A stretch of DNA of 57,005 bases from IMG/VR virus record IMGVR_UViG_3300025667_000005, positions 1 to 57,005 of that record. The stretch is one strand, 5' to 3'. Numbering within the stretch: the first letter of the stretch is position 1; each line of letters starts with the position of its first letter. The notes beneath the pieces were generated by a model, which saw only the letters and a list, made by a program, of their open reading frames with translations, was not told where the DNA came from and did not search any database. A program made the position numbers and the translations under genes. The stretch is from a virus. This document shows positions 41,447-50,519 of the stretch, piece after piece.

Positions 41447-42221
41447 TCATAGTGATTGTTTCACTACAACTCGCGCACGAGGCTTCCACCTCCTCCAGTC
41501 TTGGGCCGGGCTGGTCTTCCAGAGCGGCAGTGACAATAGATTTGCGGTCTGCTACGGAAAGTTCCTTAGCCCACATGGTCTTAACAGCGTCAGAGCGGTC
41601 ATCGTCCCACACTACACAACGTGTAATGATAGTAGTACTCTGCTCTGCTGATGTGCTACCTGAGGAAGCAATAAGTTTAGCGTCTGCCCCGGTAGGGAAC
41701 TTGACCTTAACGTCCATACCATTACGCAAGGTCACCGTGCGTGGTACACGAGGATCATTCAATGGTTGTGTGACAGGGAAGTCCTCGTCCATGTTCACAC
41801 GCACGTCGTTAGCACTATGGCAAGATGGACACGAAACATTAAAGGTACGTACGTTTCCGTATGTGGCCTTGATGATGCCGAGGAACAGCATGTCTCGGTC
41901 CCCAATAATGAGGTTGTCCAAAATGGATGGGTCTGACTTAGTGGGCAGACTACCTATGGAGGTAACGGCTCGTGTAAGTAATGCTGTGGTGTACTCTGCG
42001 TATGAGATGTCTTCTTGTGTGGCGCTAAGACGAGCAAGTTCTTCCTCGTCAGCGCCGTTCATCTCACGAACAGTGGCAGTGGTGTGCCATTCTCCAGAGG
42101 TTGGGTCAACAACTCCACGAAGTAGTTCTACTTGCGTGGGTGCTGCCTTACCCATCTCGGGTGGTGGGGCTTGTATGGCATCAGCAATATCGTCACTGAC
42201 GCTCGCTAACTCAATACTCAT
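41415..42221 (-). CDS. gp26/gp51-like tail assembly chaperone with Cys4 site
   Basis: A 268-residue protein. The core (ALLTRAVTSIGSLPTKSDPSILDNLIIGDRDMLFLGIIKATYG) and the zinc pairs Cys131/Cys134 and Cys249/Cys252 fit the T4-like baseplate hub subunit and assembly family (gp26/gp51), which in other phages serves as the tail assembly chaperone before the tape measure. It is predicted to be made in two forms, the longer one by frameshifting near the last codons (see the extension at 41282). It follows the tail tube by 24 bases. Confidence 0.75.
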   Translation of the reverse strand: MSIELASVSDDIADAIQAPPPEMGKAAPTQVELLRGVVDPTSGEWHTTATVREMNGADEEELARLSATQEDISYAEYTTALLTRAVTSIGSLPTKSDPSILDNLIIGDRDMLFLGIIKATYGNVRTFNVSCPSCHSANDVRVNMDEDFPVTQPLNDPRVPRTVTLRNGMDVKVKFPTGADAKLIASSGSTSAEQSTTIITRCVVWDDDRSDAVKTMWAKELSVADRKSIVTAALEDQPGPRLEEVEASCASCSETITMIMDWASLLFG

Positions 42222-42244
42222 TGTGTCTCCTTGTTATGTTATGC

Positions 42245-42856
42245 TTAAGATGCTTGTTCAGGGTCCCAGTCTACTGTAAACCCTTCGTGGTGCAGTTGTA
42301 GTTGCTGGATCATAATACCGTTATCACCAGCATTAAGGTCACTTATTGAGTAGGATCCGGGCCATGCGTTGTAGAGTGTGAACTCAAGACGCTTAGGAAG
42401 ATCATTACCAATAGAACCCGTGGCCGCAGTAGGGTCTTGATCATACGCATAGTTGTTGTTAGTAACAGGATGGTCATACACAGCCACAGTAACGTCGCAG
42501 CGATAATCTGTCCCAACGTCTCCACCGTCTCCATTTCCACCTGAACCGCCAATAATGCCCCCCTGCCATGCGTGTATGAACTGTTGCCAGTTGTACAGTT
42601 GCGCTTGGTCGGCAAACACGCCACGTGCCATTGACACTGGGGCGAAGTCTGATTGACCTACCATCTTGTGTGGGTGTGTATTCATACCACCCTCACGGTA
42701 AGGGATGACCTCGTTGGTTACAGCAATACCGGACATTTGGGCGAACCCAAGGTTCTGTATCCCACCCGCCAAGGTGTCTAATTCTTGGTCTATTGGTTGT
42801 ATAGTGACCCGGAACTTAAAGTTACGTAGTGGGTCTGTTCTTACTGAAGTTGTCAT
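42245..42856 (-). CDS. tail tube protein (gp19-like)
   Basis: A 203-residue protein. DPLRNFKFRVTI at the N-terminus, then GFAQMSGIAVTNEVIPYREGGMNTHPHKMVGQSDFAPVSMARGVF, RLEFTLYNAWPGSYSI and IMIQQLQLHHEGFTVDW match the T4 gp19-like tube family. The position directly downstream of the sheath gene is conserved in contractile-tail phages. Confidence 0.9.
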   Translation of the reverse strand: MTTSVRTDPLRNFKFRVTIQPIDQELDTLAGGIQNLGFAQMSGIAVTNEVIPYREGGMNTHPHKMVGQSDFAPVSMARGVFADQAQLYNWQQFIHAWQGGIIGGSGGNGDGGDVGTDYRCDVTVAVYDHPVTNNNYAYDQDPTAATGSIGNDLPKRLEFTLYNAWPGSYSISDLNAGDNGIMIQQLQLHHEGFTVDWDPEQAS

Positions 42857-42868
42857 TTGAATCTCCTC

Positions 42869-44773
42869 CTAGAGAGTTTCTGCGGCGTTTGAGCCACCAG
42901 TCCATTGGCTTACATTAATGATCACGAACTCAGTTGGGTACTGTAACGCCAGACCAACTTCAACGTGAAGTTCGCCCTGAGCAACAGTGCTGCTTGAGTT
43001 ATTGGTTGTGTTGCAGGTAACAAAGAAGGCTTGAGCGGCAGTATTGCCTTTTAGCCCTCCCTGTGCCCACAACTTACGTAGTTCGTTTTCAACAACAGTT
43101 GTGACGGACTGACGAAGGTTTCCATCGTTCGGCTCAAATGCGGCGAAGGCAGTGATCGTCTTAAGACGTGCCTTGACATAGTTGAGTGTGCGACGAATAG
43201 GAATGAACTTGTCTGGTGAGGTTTTGGCGAGTGTACGAGCACCATTAATAATGGCACCAGTGCCGGGCACCAACCGAATAGGGTTGATACTGGCATCGTA
43301 TAGAGTACCCTCGTCTGCTTCAGTGTACGTACCAACTAGTCCATAGACATTAGCGAGGTCAAGGCTGAACCCTGCTGGGGCTTTCGCAACTGAGTGCATG
43401 CGTTCTGCCCGACCGTAGGCAGCAACAATAGCGCCACCTAATGGGGACGTACGTAGTGCGGCTGGGCCGGTCTTGGTAGGGTCCGCAGTGGTAGCGGCTG
43501 GGTAATAAACCGCTCCGTACCCGCTATTGCTGTACCCAGCAATTCGGGTGATAGCAGCGCTAGCAGTGGTGTCCGAAGAGTTGGGGTCAATAACAATGAA
43601 CCCGGTGCCACGTGCAGCAGCATAGGCCAGAGCGTAGTTGACCTCTGAGGCTCCCGATACTCCCGGAAGGTTAATGATCAGGTCACCAGTGACTTGGTCA
43701 AAGTATGTCAGGGCAGCATCATAATCGGCGGCGGCGACAGCGGTACCGTTACCACCACCAACAAGGGTGTACGTGCCAGCAGACACTGATGTGTTTGTGG
43801 CTTTAGTAGGAGACGCTACAGAGGACACTGTCAGGTAATCAGAGTAGGTGTCAATAAGGGTCTCTACGTACCGGTTATGTTCCGGGTCAATAGATACCTC
43901 TGACCAGCGTTCCTTCTCTGCGCCATTTAGTTTAACAAGCATGTTGAAGGTGCCATAGGACGAGGCGGTCGGTGTTTCAATACCAGCAGATACCTCAACG
44001 GTGAGTCCGTTGGCCCACTCGCCAGCGTTTTCAGCGGTGAGCAGGAAGAAGTTAGCGGAGGTACCTGTGCTGTTACCACGCACGTAACCTACGGCGTTCT
44101 CTGCTTGACCGGCGGTAGCACCCGATGCTAACGTGTAGGCTACGGTGCTAGTGAATGCTGTACTAATGGCGGTACCATTAACAGCGGTAGTTGTTACTTG
44201 AGCGCTCACTGTGATGTATTGGGAACCTGACACAGCATCATTTACCGCTGCGGTAGCAGAGGTGGAGGACGTGGTGTCTGAGAAGGTGAGTCCAACAAAG
44301 GTCTCTTTAGTCACACCCTTGTACTTTACGGTGAGGTCAATAATACCACCACCAGCAGCAGTACCAGTGTCGGGGTTACTATCACTCTTGATTACATCAA
44401 GGGTGATGTTGTCACCATCTACGCCCGCCAGTTTAGAGGTGGCCGTGAACAGGTCCTTGTTCCCACTATCATGAGTAAGAGCGAGGGTAGAGTCGGTGTT
44501 AACAGTAGTGCTAGAGGTGAGTACACGATTAACGTAGCACTCAACACCACCATTAGAGAAGTATTGGTAAATAGCGTACCCAAGTTCGTACGTGGAAACG
44601 ATGTCACCGAATACGCTGACAAAGGAGTTCCAAGAAGAAACGAGTACTGGTTTTCCGACCGGACCACGAGAGGCTTCGCCAACAAACGAAGCAGTGGTGC
44701 GACCGGGGCGGTTGGTTACAGTGGCCTTTAGTGGGGCCTCGTTGACGTAAACGCCGGGTCGTGAATAAGACAT
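42869..44773 (-). CDS. tail sheath protein
   Basis: A 634-residue protein. SRPGVYVNEAPLKATVTN and ASFVGEASRGPVGKPVLVSSWNSFVSVFGD, with ALRTSPLGGAIVAAYGRAERMHSVAKAPAG and RTLAKTSPDKFIPIRRTLNYVKARLKTITAFAAFEPNDGN near the C-terminus, are the phage sheath signature. The middle is a beta-rich insertion. AAGGA precedes the ATG. The contractile sheath is the clearest evidence for a myovirus. Confidence 0.95.
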   Translation of the reverse strand: MSYSRPGVYVNEAPLKATVTNRPGRTTASFVGEASRGPVGKPVLVSSWNSFVSVFGDIVSTYELGYAIYQYFSNGGVECYVNRVLTSSTTVNTDSTLALTHDSGNKDLFTATSKLAGVDGDNITLDVIKSDSNPDTGTAAGGGIIDLTVKYKGVTKETFVGLTFSDTTSSTSATAAVNDAVSGSQYITVSAQVTTTAVNGTAISTAFTSTVAYTLASGATAGQAENAVGYVRGNSTGTSANFFLLTAENAGEWANGLTVEVSAGIETPTASSYGTFNMLVKLNGAEKERWSEVSIDPEHNRYVETLIDTYSDYLTVSSVASPTKATNTSVSAGTYTLVGGGNGTAVAAADYDAALTYFDQVTGDLIINLPGVSGASEVNYALAYAAARGTGFIVIDPNSSDTTASAAITRIAGYSNSGYGAVYYPAATTADPTKTGPAALRTSPLGGAIVAAYGRAERMHSVAKAPAGFSLDLANVYGLVGTYTEADEGTLYDASINPIRLVPGTGAIINGARTLAKTSPDKFIPIRRTLNYVKARLKTITAFAAFEPNDGNLRQSVTTVVENELRKLWAQGGLKGNTAAQAFFVTCNTTNNSSSTVAQGELHVEVGLALQYPTEFVIINVSQWTGGSNAAETL

Positions 44774-44807
44774 AATTAATCCTTACAGTAGGTTACGGGT
44801 AGGAAAG

Positions 44808-45545
44808 TCACGAGAGGGTGTCCTCTGTGTCTTTATCTTTAAGTGTTATGGTGGCACCAGTAGAACCAACGGAACCGCTGACCTGAGAAAGGGCAACGAG
44901 GTTGGTGACTGGTATCTCTGATGTTACGGAGAATGTGTAGATCTTTCTGAAGATACGTTTCTTGAAACCTGCCTCTTCGTCAAGCAGATCAGCGCTCCTG
45001 AAGTCTACCAGATCCATGTGCCGGTGTGTGTCATCAGCAGGTATAGCCAAGTAACCTCGTCGGAACGGGGCGACCTTGGTCAGGATATGTGCTTGCAGGT
45101 AACGATCATGTAGAGCAGAGCGAGTGAATGTAGCGATCTGGTACATGAGGTTAACGGGAACATGCTCTAGAGCGCTTAGGAATGGGTCAGAGGAACCACC
45201 AGTATCAGCCGTCAGTGTGGTTACATCAGCGGTCTCGTTTGGCCAGTACGTGAAGGTATTAGCGGAACCCTCTGTACTGTAGTGACCAGTGGGCTGTCCA
45301 CTGGGCGCAGTACCCCGAAAGGCATAAATGATCTGGTCAGAGTGCTGCCGGTCTCGGGCATGGTTAATATCCAGCAACTCAATGGTGATGAACGGGTACT
45401 TCTTCTCTCGTTCCCCTTCGGGGTAGCGAAAGAACACCTGAACGTCACGAGTATTGTCACGGTCGTCTGTTAGTTGTATACCAGAGAACTTAGTCTTGAA
45501 TGCTTGGTCCTCAGCGAGGAGGAAGCCAGTTCGGTTAGTTGGCAT
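44808..45545 (-). CDS. virion protein, probable tail terminator or sheath-proximal neck protein
   Basis: A 245-residue protein. It begins with a compact strand-helix-strand block (DRDNTRDVQVFFRYPEGEREKKYPFITIELLDINHARDR), then VNLMYQIATFTRSALHDRYLQAHILTKV, resembling tail completion/terminator proteins that precede the sheath. It ends in a Ser/Thr-rich tail. It lies one gene before the sheath. Identification is by position and general resemblance. Confidence 0.6.
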   Translation of the reverse strand: MPTNRTGFLLAEDQAFKTKFSGIQLTDDRDNTRDVQVFFRYPEGEREKKYPFITIELLDINHARDRQHSDQIIYAFRGTAPSGQPTGHYSTEGSANTFTYWPNETADVTTLTADTGGSSDPFLSALEHVPVNLMYQIATFTRSALHDRYLQAHILTKVAPFRRGYLAIPADDTHRHMDLVDFRSADLLDEEAGFKKRIFRKIYTFSVTSEIPVTNLVALSQVSGSVGSTGATITLKDKDTEDTLS

Positions 45546-45975
45546 CTTCTACCACAACCTCTCCCAGTTGGCGTCTGACACTATTACTAATACTGTCATT
45601 CACACCAGAGGGCTTGTCCACGTTCATCACGGCTTTACGAACAAATGCTTGTGGTGGGTGGTTCACATCACCAAACTCCAAGGCGTCAGCAAGTGCACGC
45701 AGGCGAACTGGGAGATCCCACATACCGAACTCAAGGTCACCGCCATCGGTCTGCCACACATCATAGTACTCAGACAGTTCTGAGTACTCCTCATTCTTTT
45801 TAAGGAACTCGCGGTACTCTTTTACGTGTGACTCAAGGGCTTTGTTAACAGACTCACTAATCATCTGTGGCATTAAAGCGTTGAGTAGGTGAGCGTAAGA
45901 AACCGCTGAAGGTATACCTGAAATGAGTCCACCAGATTCCGCTGGGGCATCATCAGTGATAGGCATTGTAGCCAT
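45535..45975 (-). CDS. hypothetical structural-module protein
   Basis: A 146-residue acidic and helical protein (ESVNKALESHVKEYREFLKKNEEYSELSEYYDVW). GGAGAG precedes the ATG by five bases. It overlaps the putative terminator gene by 11 bases. A neck or completion function is likely from position, not from sequence. Confidence 0.5.
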   Translation of the reverse strand: MATMPITDDAPAESGGLISGIPSAVSYAHLLNALMPQMISESVNKALESHVKEYREFLKKNEEYSELSEYYDVWQTDGGDLEFGMWDLPVRLRALADALEFGDVNHPPQAFVRKAVMNVDKPSGVNDSISNSVRRQLGEVVVEDAN

Positions 45976-46049
45976 ATGCTCTCCAAAGCGGTATCTGGGC
46001 GGTTGAGAGGAGTCAGCGCTTGCTTACTCCTATCTATATGATACACCAT

Positions 46050-46586
46050 CTACAGAGGTAATGCTGAGGGCCAAGGGTAGTCGTTTATACCAATATCCGT
46101 GGGACCGGGATCAAAAGCGAACTCTTGATCAAGGTAACGCTCTATGCCCTCAAACGTAATCAGAACGTCCCCACGAGCACGGCCTCGTACACGGTAAGCG
46201 TTGACAGAGTAGTAGCGCCCATCATAATAGAACATATCATTGAGGTGTTCTCGGTACTCTGAGACGTTAGTAATACCAGCATCCATTAAGTCCTGAACGG
46301 CCATTACCCCGTTTACGGTCTGTAAAGGGAGACGCCCATCAGCGTTGGACCTTTTATTGTCCTCTGCTTCTTGCATCTGGATGAGTGGAAGAATAACACC
46401 TGTCTCGTATTTCAGGCCGCCTGTAGATGCGGGTCCCTCATCATAGACATCATCATAGACACTACTAGTAGCAGCGTCCGTGCCTAGAGGTTTGAACTGA
46501 AACCATACTAAGGTTTCTCCGGCCTCTCTCTGGTACCTGTGATAGTTCTTTAGGATGTGAGTGGCTTCACGACGCACGTCAGTCAT
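46050..46586 (-). CDS. neck / head-tail connector-like protein
   Basis: A 178-residue protein. EATHILKNYHRYQREAGETLVWFQF recalls the N-terminal helix of head closure or tail-joining proteins, and YYDGRYYSVNAYRVRGRARGDVLITFEGIERYLDQEF is a beta segment. It sits between a neck-like protein and a structural protein, and TAATG couples it to the former. An exact role cannot be stated. Confidence 0.5.
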   Translation of the reverse strand: MTDVRREATHILKNYHRYQREAGETLVWFQFKPLGTDAATSSVYDDVYDEGPASTGGLKYETGVILPLIQMQEAEDNKRSNADGRLPLQTVNGVMAVQDLMDAGITNVSEYREHLNDMFYYDGRYYSVNAYRVRGRARGDVLITFEGIERYLDQEFAFDPGPTDIGINDYPWPSALPL

Positions 46587-47383
46587 TATGGGTACCTAAA
46601 GCCAGTGACATACCCCTCTGGTGGGTCAGTGTCAATGAATATATCTGTACGTAGATCATCTTGTTCTTCTGCGATAGCGATTTCGCTGTCATCAATTGGG
46701 TTGTATACCCGCTCAATTGGACCGTAGTCACCCAACTCACGAGACTTCTGTACAGGAACGAGTCGGTTAGTGGAGCGAGAGGTACGCCGAAGGTTGAACA
46801 CTTCAATGCGGTCTAGACCGATATTGAGTGCACGAGCCTTCTTCTCATATTCTGTGGCCCAGTATTGCAGGATAGACTGAACCATACGGAAACGCTGGGA
46901 GGCAGGGATATGCACGGCTTCCGTGGTCGTCACATCAATGTCCCTACTGTACTCGGTCATGAGTCCCCAGAGGGATTCAATAAGGGCAGCCATACCAACA
47001 ACATCTTTTACTACTGTAGATAACTGGTCTGCCTCAAACTCAAGGTTATGTAGGTGTTGGTCTAGGGCCAACTTAGAGTAGAAGGTTAGGTCCGCTGGGA
47101 TAAGCCACTCATAGTAGTATCCCTCTACAAGAAGTTTAGTTCCCGAAACCTGCGAGCCAGCAAGACGAATAAGGCCGTTACGGTCGTCAAGAGAATAGTC
47201 ACTAGTAGTAAGTTCAGTCGTGGTGCTGCTTGCATAGGTTGCCACCCATACCTTTGAGGAGTCAATGTTAGTGTGCCCCAAATCAAAGGTGCGTCCGGTA
47301 ACCTCAAAGTCTAACTGGAAGAACTTAGGGAAGTCCCTGAGGTAGTTACGGGCTACCGTTTCTATTTCCTGAAGTGCGGTCAT
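46586..47383 (-). CDS. neck protein-like structural protein
   Basis: A 265-residue protein. The N-terminus (LQEIETVARNYLRDFPKFFQLDFEVTGRTFDLGHTNID) and the long helical region (EFEADQLSTVVKDVVGMAALIESLWGLMTEYSRDI) suggest a head-tail joining component; I recall such proteins in actinophage myoviruses between capsid and sheath. The small gene at 47399 lies just upstream. Confidence 0.5.
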   Translation of the reverse strand: MTALQEIETVARNYLRDFPKFFQLDFEVTGRTFDLGHTNIDSSKVWVATYASSTTTELTTSDYSLDDRNGLIRLAGSQVSGTKLLVEGYYYEWLIPADLTFYSKLALDQHLHNLEFEADQLSTVVKDVVGMAALIESLWGLMTEYSRDIDVTTTEAVHIPASQRFRMVQSILQYWATEYEKKARALNIGLDRIEVFNLRRTSRSTNRLVPVQKSRELGDYGPIERVYNPIDDSEIAIAEEQDDLRTDIFIDTDPPEGYVTGFRYP

Positions 47384-47398
47384 ACGTCTATTATACTA

Positions 47399-47545
47399 CT
47401 AATCCGTGGAGTCTGCTCCGGGCACAGAGTCCTGTCCGGGCTGATTAATGGCGGGATGCTCATCACGGATACGTGGTGGCGTGAACTTACGGACCTTAAT
47501 GATGTCGTTCTTGTCCGTAGACGTTGGTTTAGGTAAATCAGCCAT
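47399..47545 (-). CDS. small polar protein between neck and fibre genes (48 aa)
   Basis: Hand translation of the minus strand from the ATG at 47545, which overlaps the fibre stop by eight bases, gives a 48-residue Pro/Asp-rich, probably disordered protein (MADLPKPTSTDKNDIIKVRK...). It ends at a TAG 15 bases before the next start. The fit of start, stop and gap supports a gene. It may be a short connecting peptide; the function is unknown. Confidence 0.55.
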   Translation of the reverse strand: MADLPKPTSTDKNDIIKVRKFTPPRIRDEHPAINQPGQDSVPGADSTD

Positions 47546-48986
47546 TCTCTATGGCCTCAAGACGTTCAGTAATCTCCTGAAGGGCTTTGACCATAGGGGC
47601 AATAAACTCTGTGTAAGACAGCCCCATGTCCTGTCCTTCTTCTTTGCTAATAACACCAGCGTCGGGTGGGCAGATGGCTTCTACATCTTGGGCACCAAAT
47701 CCCCAGCGTTGCTTCTCTGGGGAGTTCTTAAAGCGGTATGATAAAGGTTTTAACTTATTAACAAAGGATAAGCCCGGTGACTCTTTAATGTCTTCCTTTA
47801 AGGATAAGTCAGAAGAAACCACGACGGGATTTGAAGCGTATACAGTATTAGCATGTAATAGTTGAAAATAGCCGTGAAGGTACCTCTTGGTGGCGTATCC
47901 CACGGTGGCGTTGACATCCGCAGATGGTGTTATGTTTTGGGTTACCAAGGAACCAGACAGGGTGCCACCGCTAGTTGGTAGGTACCCGTTAATGCTGCTA
48001 GTGACGATGTTGACGTTGCCGCTGCCATCAACACCGGATGCAGAACCCGTGACTACCCCAGATAGTGAGATTGTGCGGGCAGTTGGCCAGTTGGAAGGTA
48101 GTGACGTGGTGGTGGGTATTAGTCCTGACAGATCAATGTCTTTGTTAGCGCTTCCATCAAAGGAAACAGAGGCTACTGTAGACGCTCCATTTTTGACGGT
48201 CAGTGTCATGCTGTTATCCCAGTTAGCGGACGTGCCTGACACGTTTCCGATAAAGGAAGACGCTGTAACAGCGCCAGTGAAGTAACCAGTACCACTAGCG
48301 TACAGAGCGTGACCGCTGGTACCCGAAGAGTTGTTGATTGCTACACCCTGATTGGTTACCCGAAAGTCTGTGGTGGCTCCCACATAAGGGTTCTGTATCG
48401 TCTGTGTACTATATTTAGCGAGGTTGGTCCAACCATCTGCGGTGGTGTTTACATATATGGTGGACTGTCCGGTAGCAGGCGTACTACCAGTGAGTACCCT
48501 AACTTCACCGGGAGCGCCAGTACCCAGACTGGCCACTTCAGTGGGGTTCGCCTGCGGCATAATAAACACACGCTTATCAACAATACCTGTAATATATGAT
48601 GGAGCGTTCTTGTAATACACAGAAGCGAGTAGCAACTGTGTAGAGGAATCAAAGTCAGGGAACACAGCGTTAGATGCGTCAGTTCCATTTACTTGGGTAA
48701 TGCTGAAGGTACTACCAGACTTAGATACCACAATTAGCACGAACTTGTCGTCGCTAATTGGAGCAACCGTGGTTAAAGAGGCTGCCGAGGTTATATCAAA
48801 GTACTCACCATTCAGGTACCCGGATACCGCAGTGACGTCAACGCGGAGGTCGCCATTTTTAGTAGAAGCACCGCCACTGAGGACGCCAGATTTGCGGTAT
48901 CCGAGGGACTGGAAGTCACCTTTGTCTGGTTCTGCCTGATCCTGATATATACCAGAATCATTAACGTTAGGTACCGTGAATGACAT
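47538..48986 (-). CDS. second S74-type fibre in the head-neck module
   Basis: A 482-residue protein. The N-terminal 150 residues are beta-rich (FVLIVVSKSGSTFSITQVNG), followed by Ser/Thr/Gly-rich repeats. Residues 391-482 form the S74 chaperone: SDLSLKEDIKESPGLSFVNKL (Ser392, Lys396), WGFGAQDVEAI and LSYTEFIAPMVKALQEI, ending in a coiled coil. It would trimerise and self-cleave. Unlike the fibre at 33340 it lies just after capsid genes, so it may be a head fibre, whisker or adsorption appendage. Confidence 0.8.
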   Translation of the reverse strand: MSFTVPNVNDSGIYQDQAEPDKGDFQSLGYRKSGVLSGGASTKNGDLRVDVTAVSGYLNGEYFDITSAASLTTVAPISDDKFVLIVVSKSGSTFSITQVNGTDASNAVFPDFDSSTQLLLASVYYKNAPSYITGIVDKRVFIMPQANPTEVASLGTGAPGEVRVLTGSTPATGQSTIYVNTTADGWTNLAKYSTQTIQNPYVGATTDFRVTNQGVAINNSSGTSGHALYASGTGYFTGAVTASSFIGNVSGTSANWDNSMTLTVKNGASTVASVSFDGSANKDIDLSGLIPTTTSLPSNWPTARTISLSGVVTGSASGVDGSGNVNIVTSSINGYLPTSGGTLSGSLVTQNITPSADVNATVGYATKRYLHGYFQLLHANTVYASNPVVVSSDLSLKEDIKESPGLSFVNKLKPLSYRFKNSPEKQRWGFGAQDVEAICPPDAGVISKEEGQDMGLSYTEFIAPMVKALQEITERLEAIENG

Positions 48987-48995
48987 TACCTATCC

Positions 48996-49271
48996 TTAAA
49001 GAGTATCGTAAATGTTACCGTGACCTTTAAGGTAGTTATATAGGTCAGGAGGGAGATCGTAATTAGAGCCATCCGTGAAGTCGTAGGGTTGGCCACAGTA
49101 GTACATGGTCCAAGTTCCCTTGACACGTGCTCGTACTGTATTGGGGGCGACAGTAACCGTAGGGGTTACCAGTTCAGCCTCTTCTACTTCTTCAGCAGGT
49201 GCTTGTTGTGGGCTGGCCTGCGGGGTCGTCTTACTGGTCGTCTTACTGGTTGTTTTCTTTTGTGTTGCCAT
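48996..49271 (-). CDS. capsid-associated protein
   Basis: A 91-residue protein from the ATG at 49271 (a TTG at 49292 is an alternative start). A Lys/Thr/Pro-rich N-terminus and an acidic linker precede KGTWTMYYCGQPYDFTDGSNYDLPPDLYNYLKGH, a motif I recall downstream of the major capsid gene in actinophages. It may be a head-decoration or completion protein. Confidence 0.55.
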   Translation of the reverse strand: MATQKKTTSKTTSKTTPQASPQQAPAEEVEEAELVTPTVTVAPNTVRARVKGTWTMYYCGQPYDFTDGSNYDLPPDLYNYLKGHGNIYDTL

Positions 49272-49323
49272 ATCTGTATACGTACCTTTCAAAGGTTTAG
49301 ATGTACATTATTAAGAGTGTAGA

Positions 49324-49374
49324 GTATAGTGAGGGGGGTCGGAACATATAAGGTCCGCACCCCCCAAACTATAC
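49324..49374 (-). terminator. strong hairpin after the capsid gene
   Basis: Between capsid gene (stop at 49392) and the next gene, GTATAGT...ACTATAC encloses GGGGGGT...ACCCCCC with an inner CGGA/TCCG stem and a short loop. The arms are spread over 51 bases. No U-tract follows on the minus strand, so this may be a partial terminator or a processing hairpin that keeps the capsid transcript abundant. Confidence 0.55.
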
Positions 49375-49391
49375 CAATCGGGGCACTAAAC

Positions 49392-50498
49392 TTAAGCGAT
49401 AGCGCCGCCGAGGGTGTTGATAACCACTCGGGATTCGTGGGTGATGACCCCGAAGCCCCAGATGGCGTACCAAGCAAGGCCGTGCTCACGACCGAAGTCA
49501 ATCACACCACCATCACGCAGTTCAACTGGCAAGGCAATAGCCTGACCGAATGCGTTATCACCAATCATTACAGAGTTGTAAGCGTTGGCGTTGGCTTGTA
49601 CACCAGCGGTTCCGCTGTCGGTGTCCAATCCAGCAAGGGCATCAAGGGCTTCGCCAGAAGCACCGGTCAAGCCTTGTGATACTTGGGTAGTTTCAATGAA
49701 GACCACGTCGTATAGACGACCAATTTCACCGAGCATGAAGTTGCCGGGGGCGGCGTACTTAGTTACTTCAATGAACTCTGGCCAGTCACGGAGCGAACGG
49801 CTCTGGGACGGGTGAACAAAGCACACGTAAGTGTCACCAATGCGTGGGATGTTTAGTCCAGCAAGGGTTTCCACGGCATCTTTGATGGTCGTGGGTGACA
49901 AGTAGCCGGGTGACGCAGCGGTACCAACGGTACCACCATCGTAAGGTGAAACGGTGGTGCGAGCACCAGAAGCCTTGGTCCGACCAAAAGTAATGGAAGG
50001 AGGAACGGCAGCGCCGCCACCAAATGGAACGCCTGAGTTGTACAGGGTGTTCCGGGCTTCAATATCCATGCTTTGCGCCATGTGGCGACCAAGCAAGCGG
50101 GATGAAGAAGCCATAACATCATCAAACGAAGCGTTGAGAAGCAACTCGGTTACCGAGATGGCTTGTCCACGTTCAGAGACGGTGATTTGGATTTGGCTAG
50201 CCGACAAAGCAGTCGGTTCCATACGGGTACCCTCAGTAAGGGTAGCACCAGTATTTTCATCTACACCAAGGTTGGTGTAACGCATAAAGTTTACGGTAAG
50301 ACCCGGCATAACACCGAGTTCTGTCTTTTTAACAGCGAACTGCTCAAAACGAAGTACAGGCATTGCTTGGAACAAGATTTCCTTGCTCCAAATAGTCTGA
50401 ATCGCTGGACTGAGCGCTGTGTCTCCTCCGTAGCCCGATAACGACGACTGGTCCGCAGTCGTAGTTATGGAGCCACCTGATGGGGCGGGAAGTGCCAT
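49392..50498 (-). CDS. major capsid protein
   Basis: A 368-residue protein with the N4-gp56/HK97-type features: ALSPAIQTIWSKEILFQAMPVLRFEQFAVKKTELGVMPGLTVNFMRYTNLG, a long central helix with LLGRHMAQSMDIEARNTLYNSG, and FVHPSQSRSLRDWPEFIEVTKYAAPGNFMLGEIGRLYDVVFIET. It follows the scaffold gene and precedes the hairpin. The protein makes the icosahedral shell. Confidence 0.9.
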   Translation of the reverse strand: MALPAPSGGSITTTADQSSLSGYGGDTALSPAIQTIWSKEILFQAMPVLRFEQFAVKKTELGVMPGLTVNFMRYTNLGVDENTGATLTEGTRMEPTALSASQIQITVSERGQAISVTELLLNASFDDVMASSSRLLGRHMAQSMDIEARNTLYNSGVPFGGGAAVPPSITFGRTKASGARTTVSPYDGGTVGTAASPGYLSPTTIKDAVETLAGLNIPRIGDTYVCFVHPSQSRSLRDWPEFIEVTKYAAPGNFMLGEIGRLYDVVFIETTQVSQGLTGASGEALDALAGLDTDSGTAGVQANANAYNSVMIGDNAFGQAIALPVELRDGGVIDFGREHGLAWYAIWGFGVITHESRVVINTLGGAIA

Positions 50499-50519
50499 AG
50501 GTTTTATCCTCTAGTTAAG

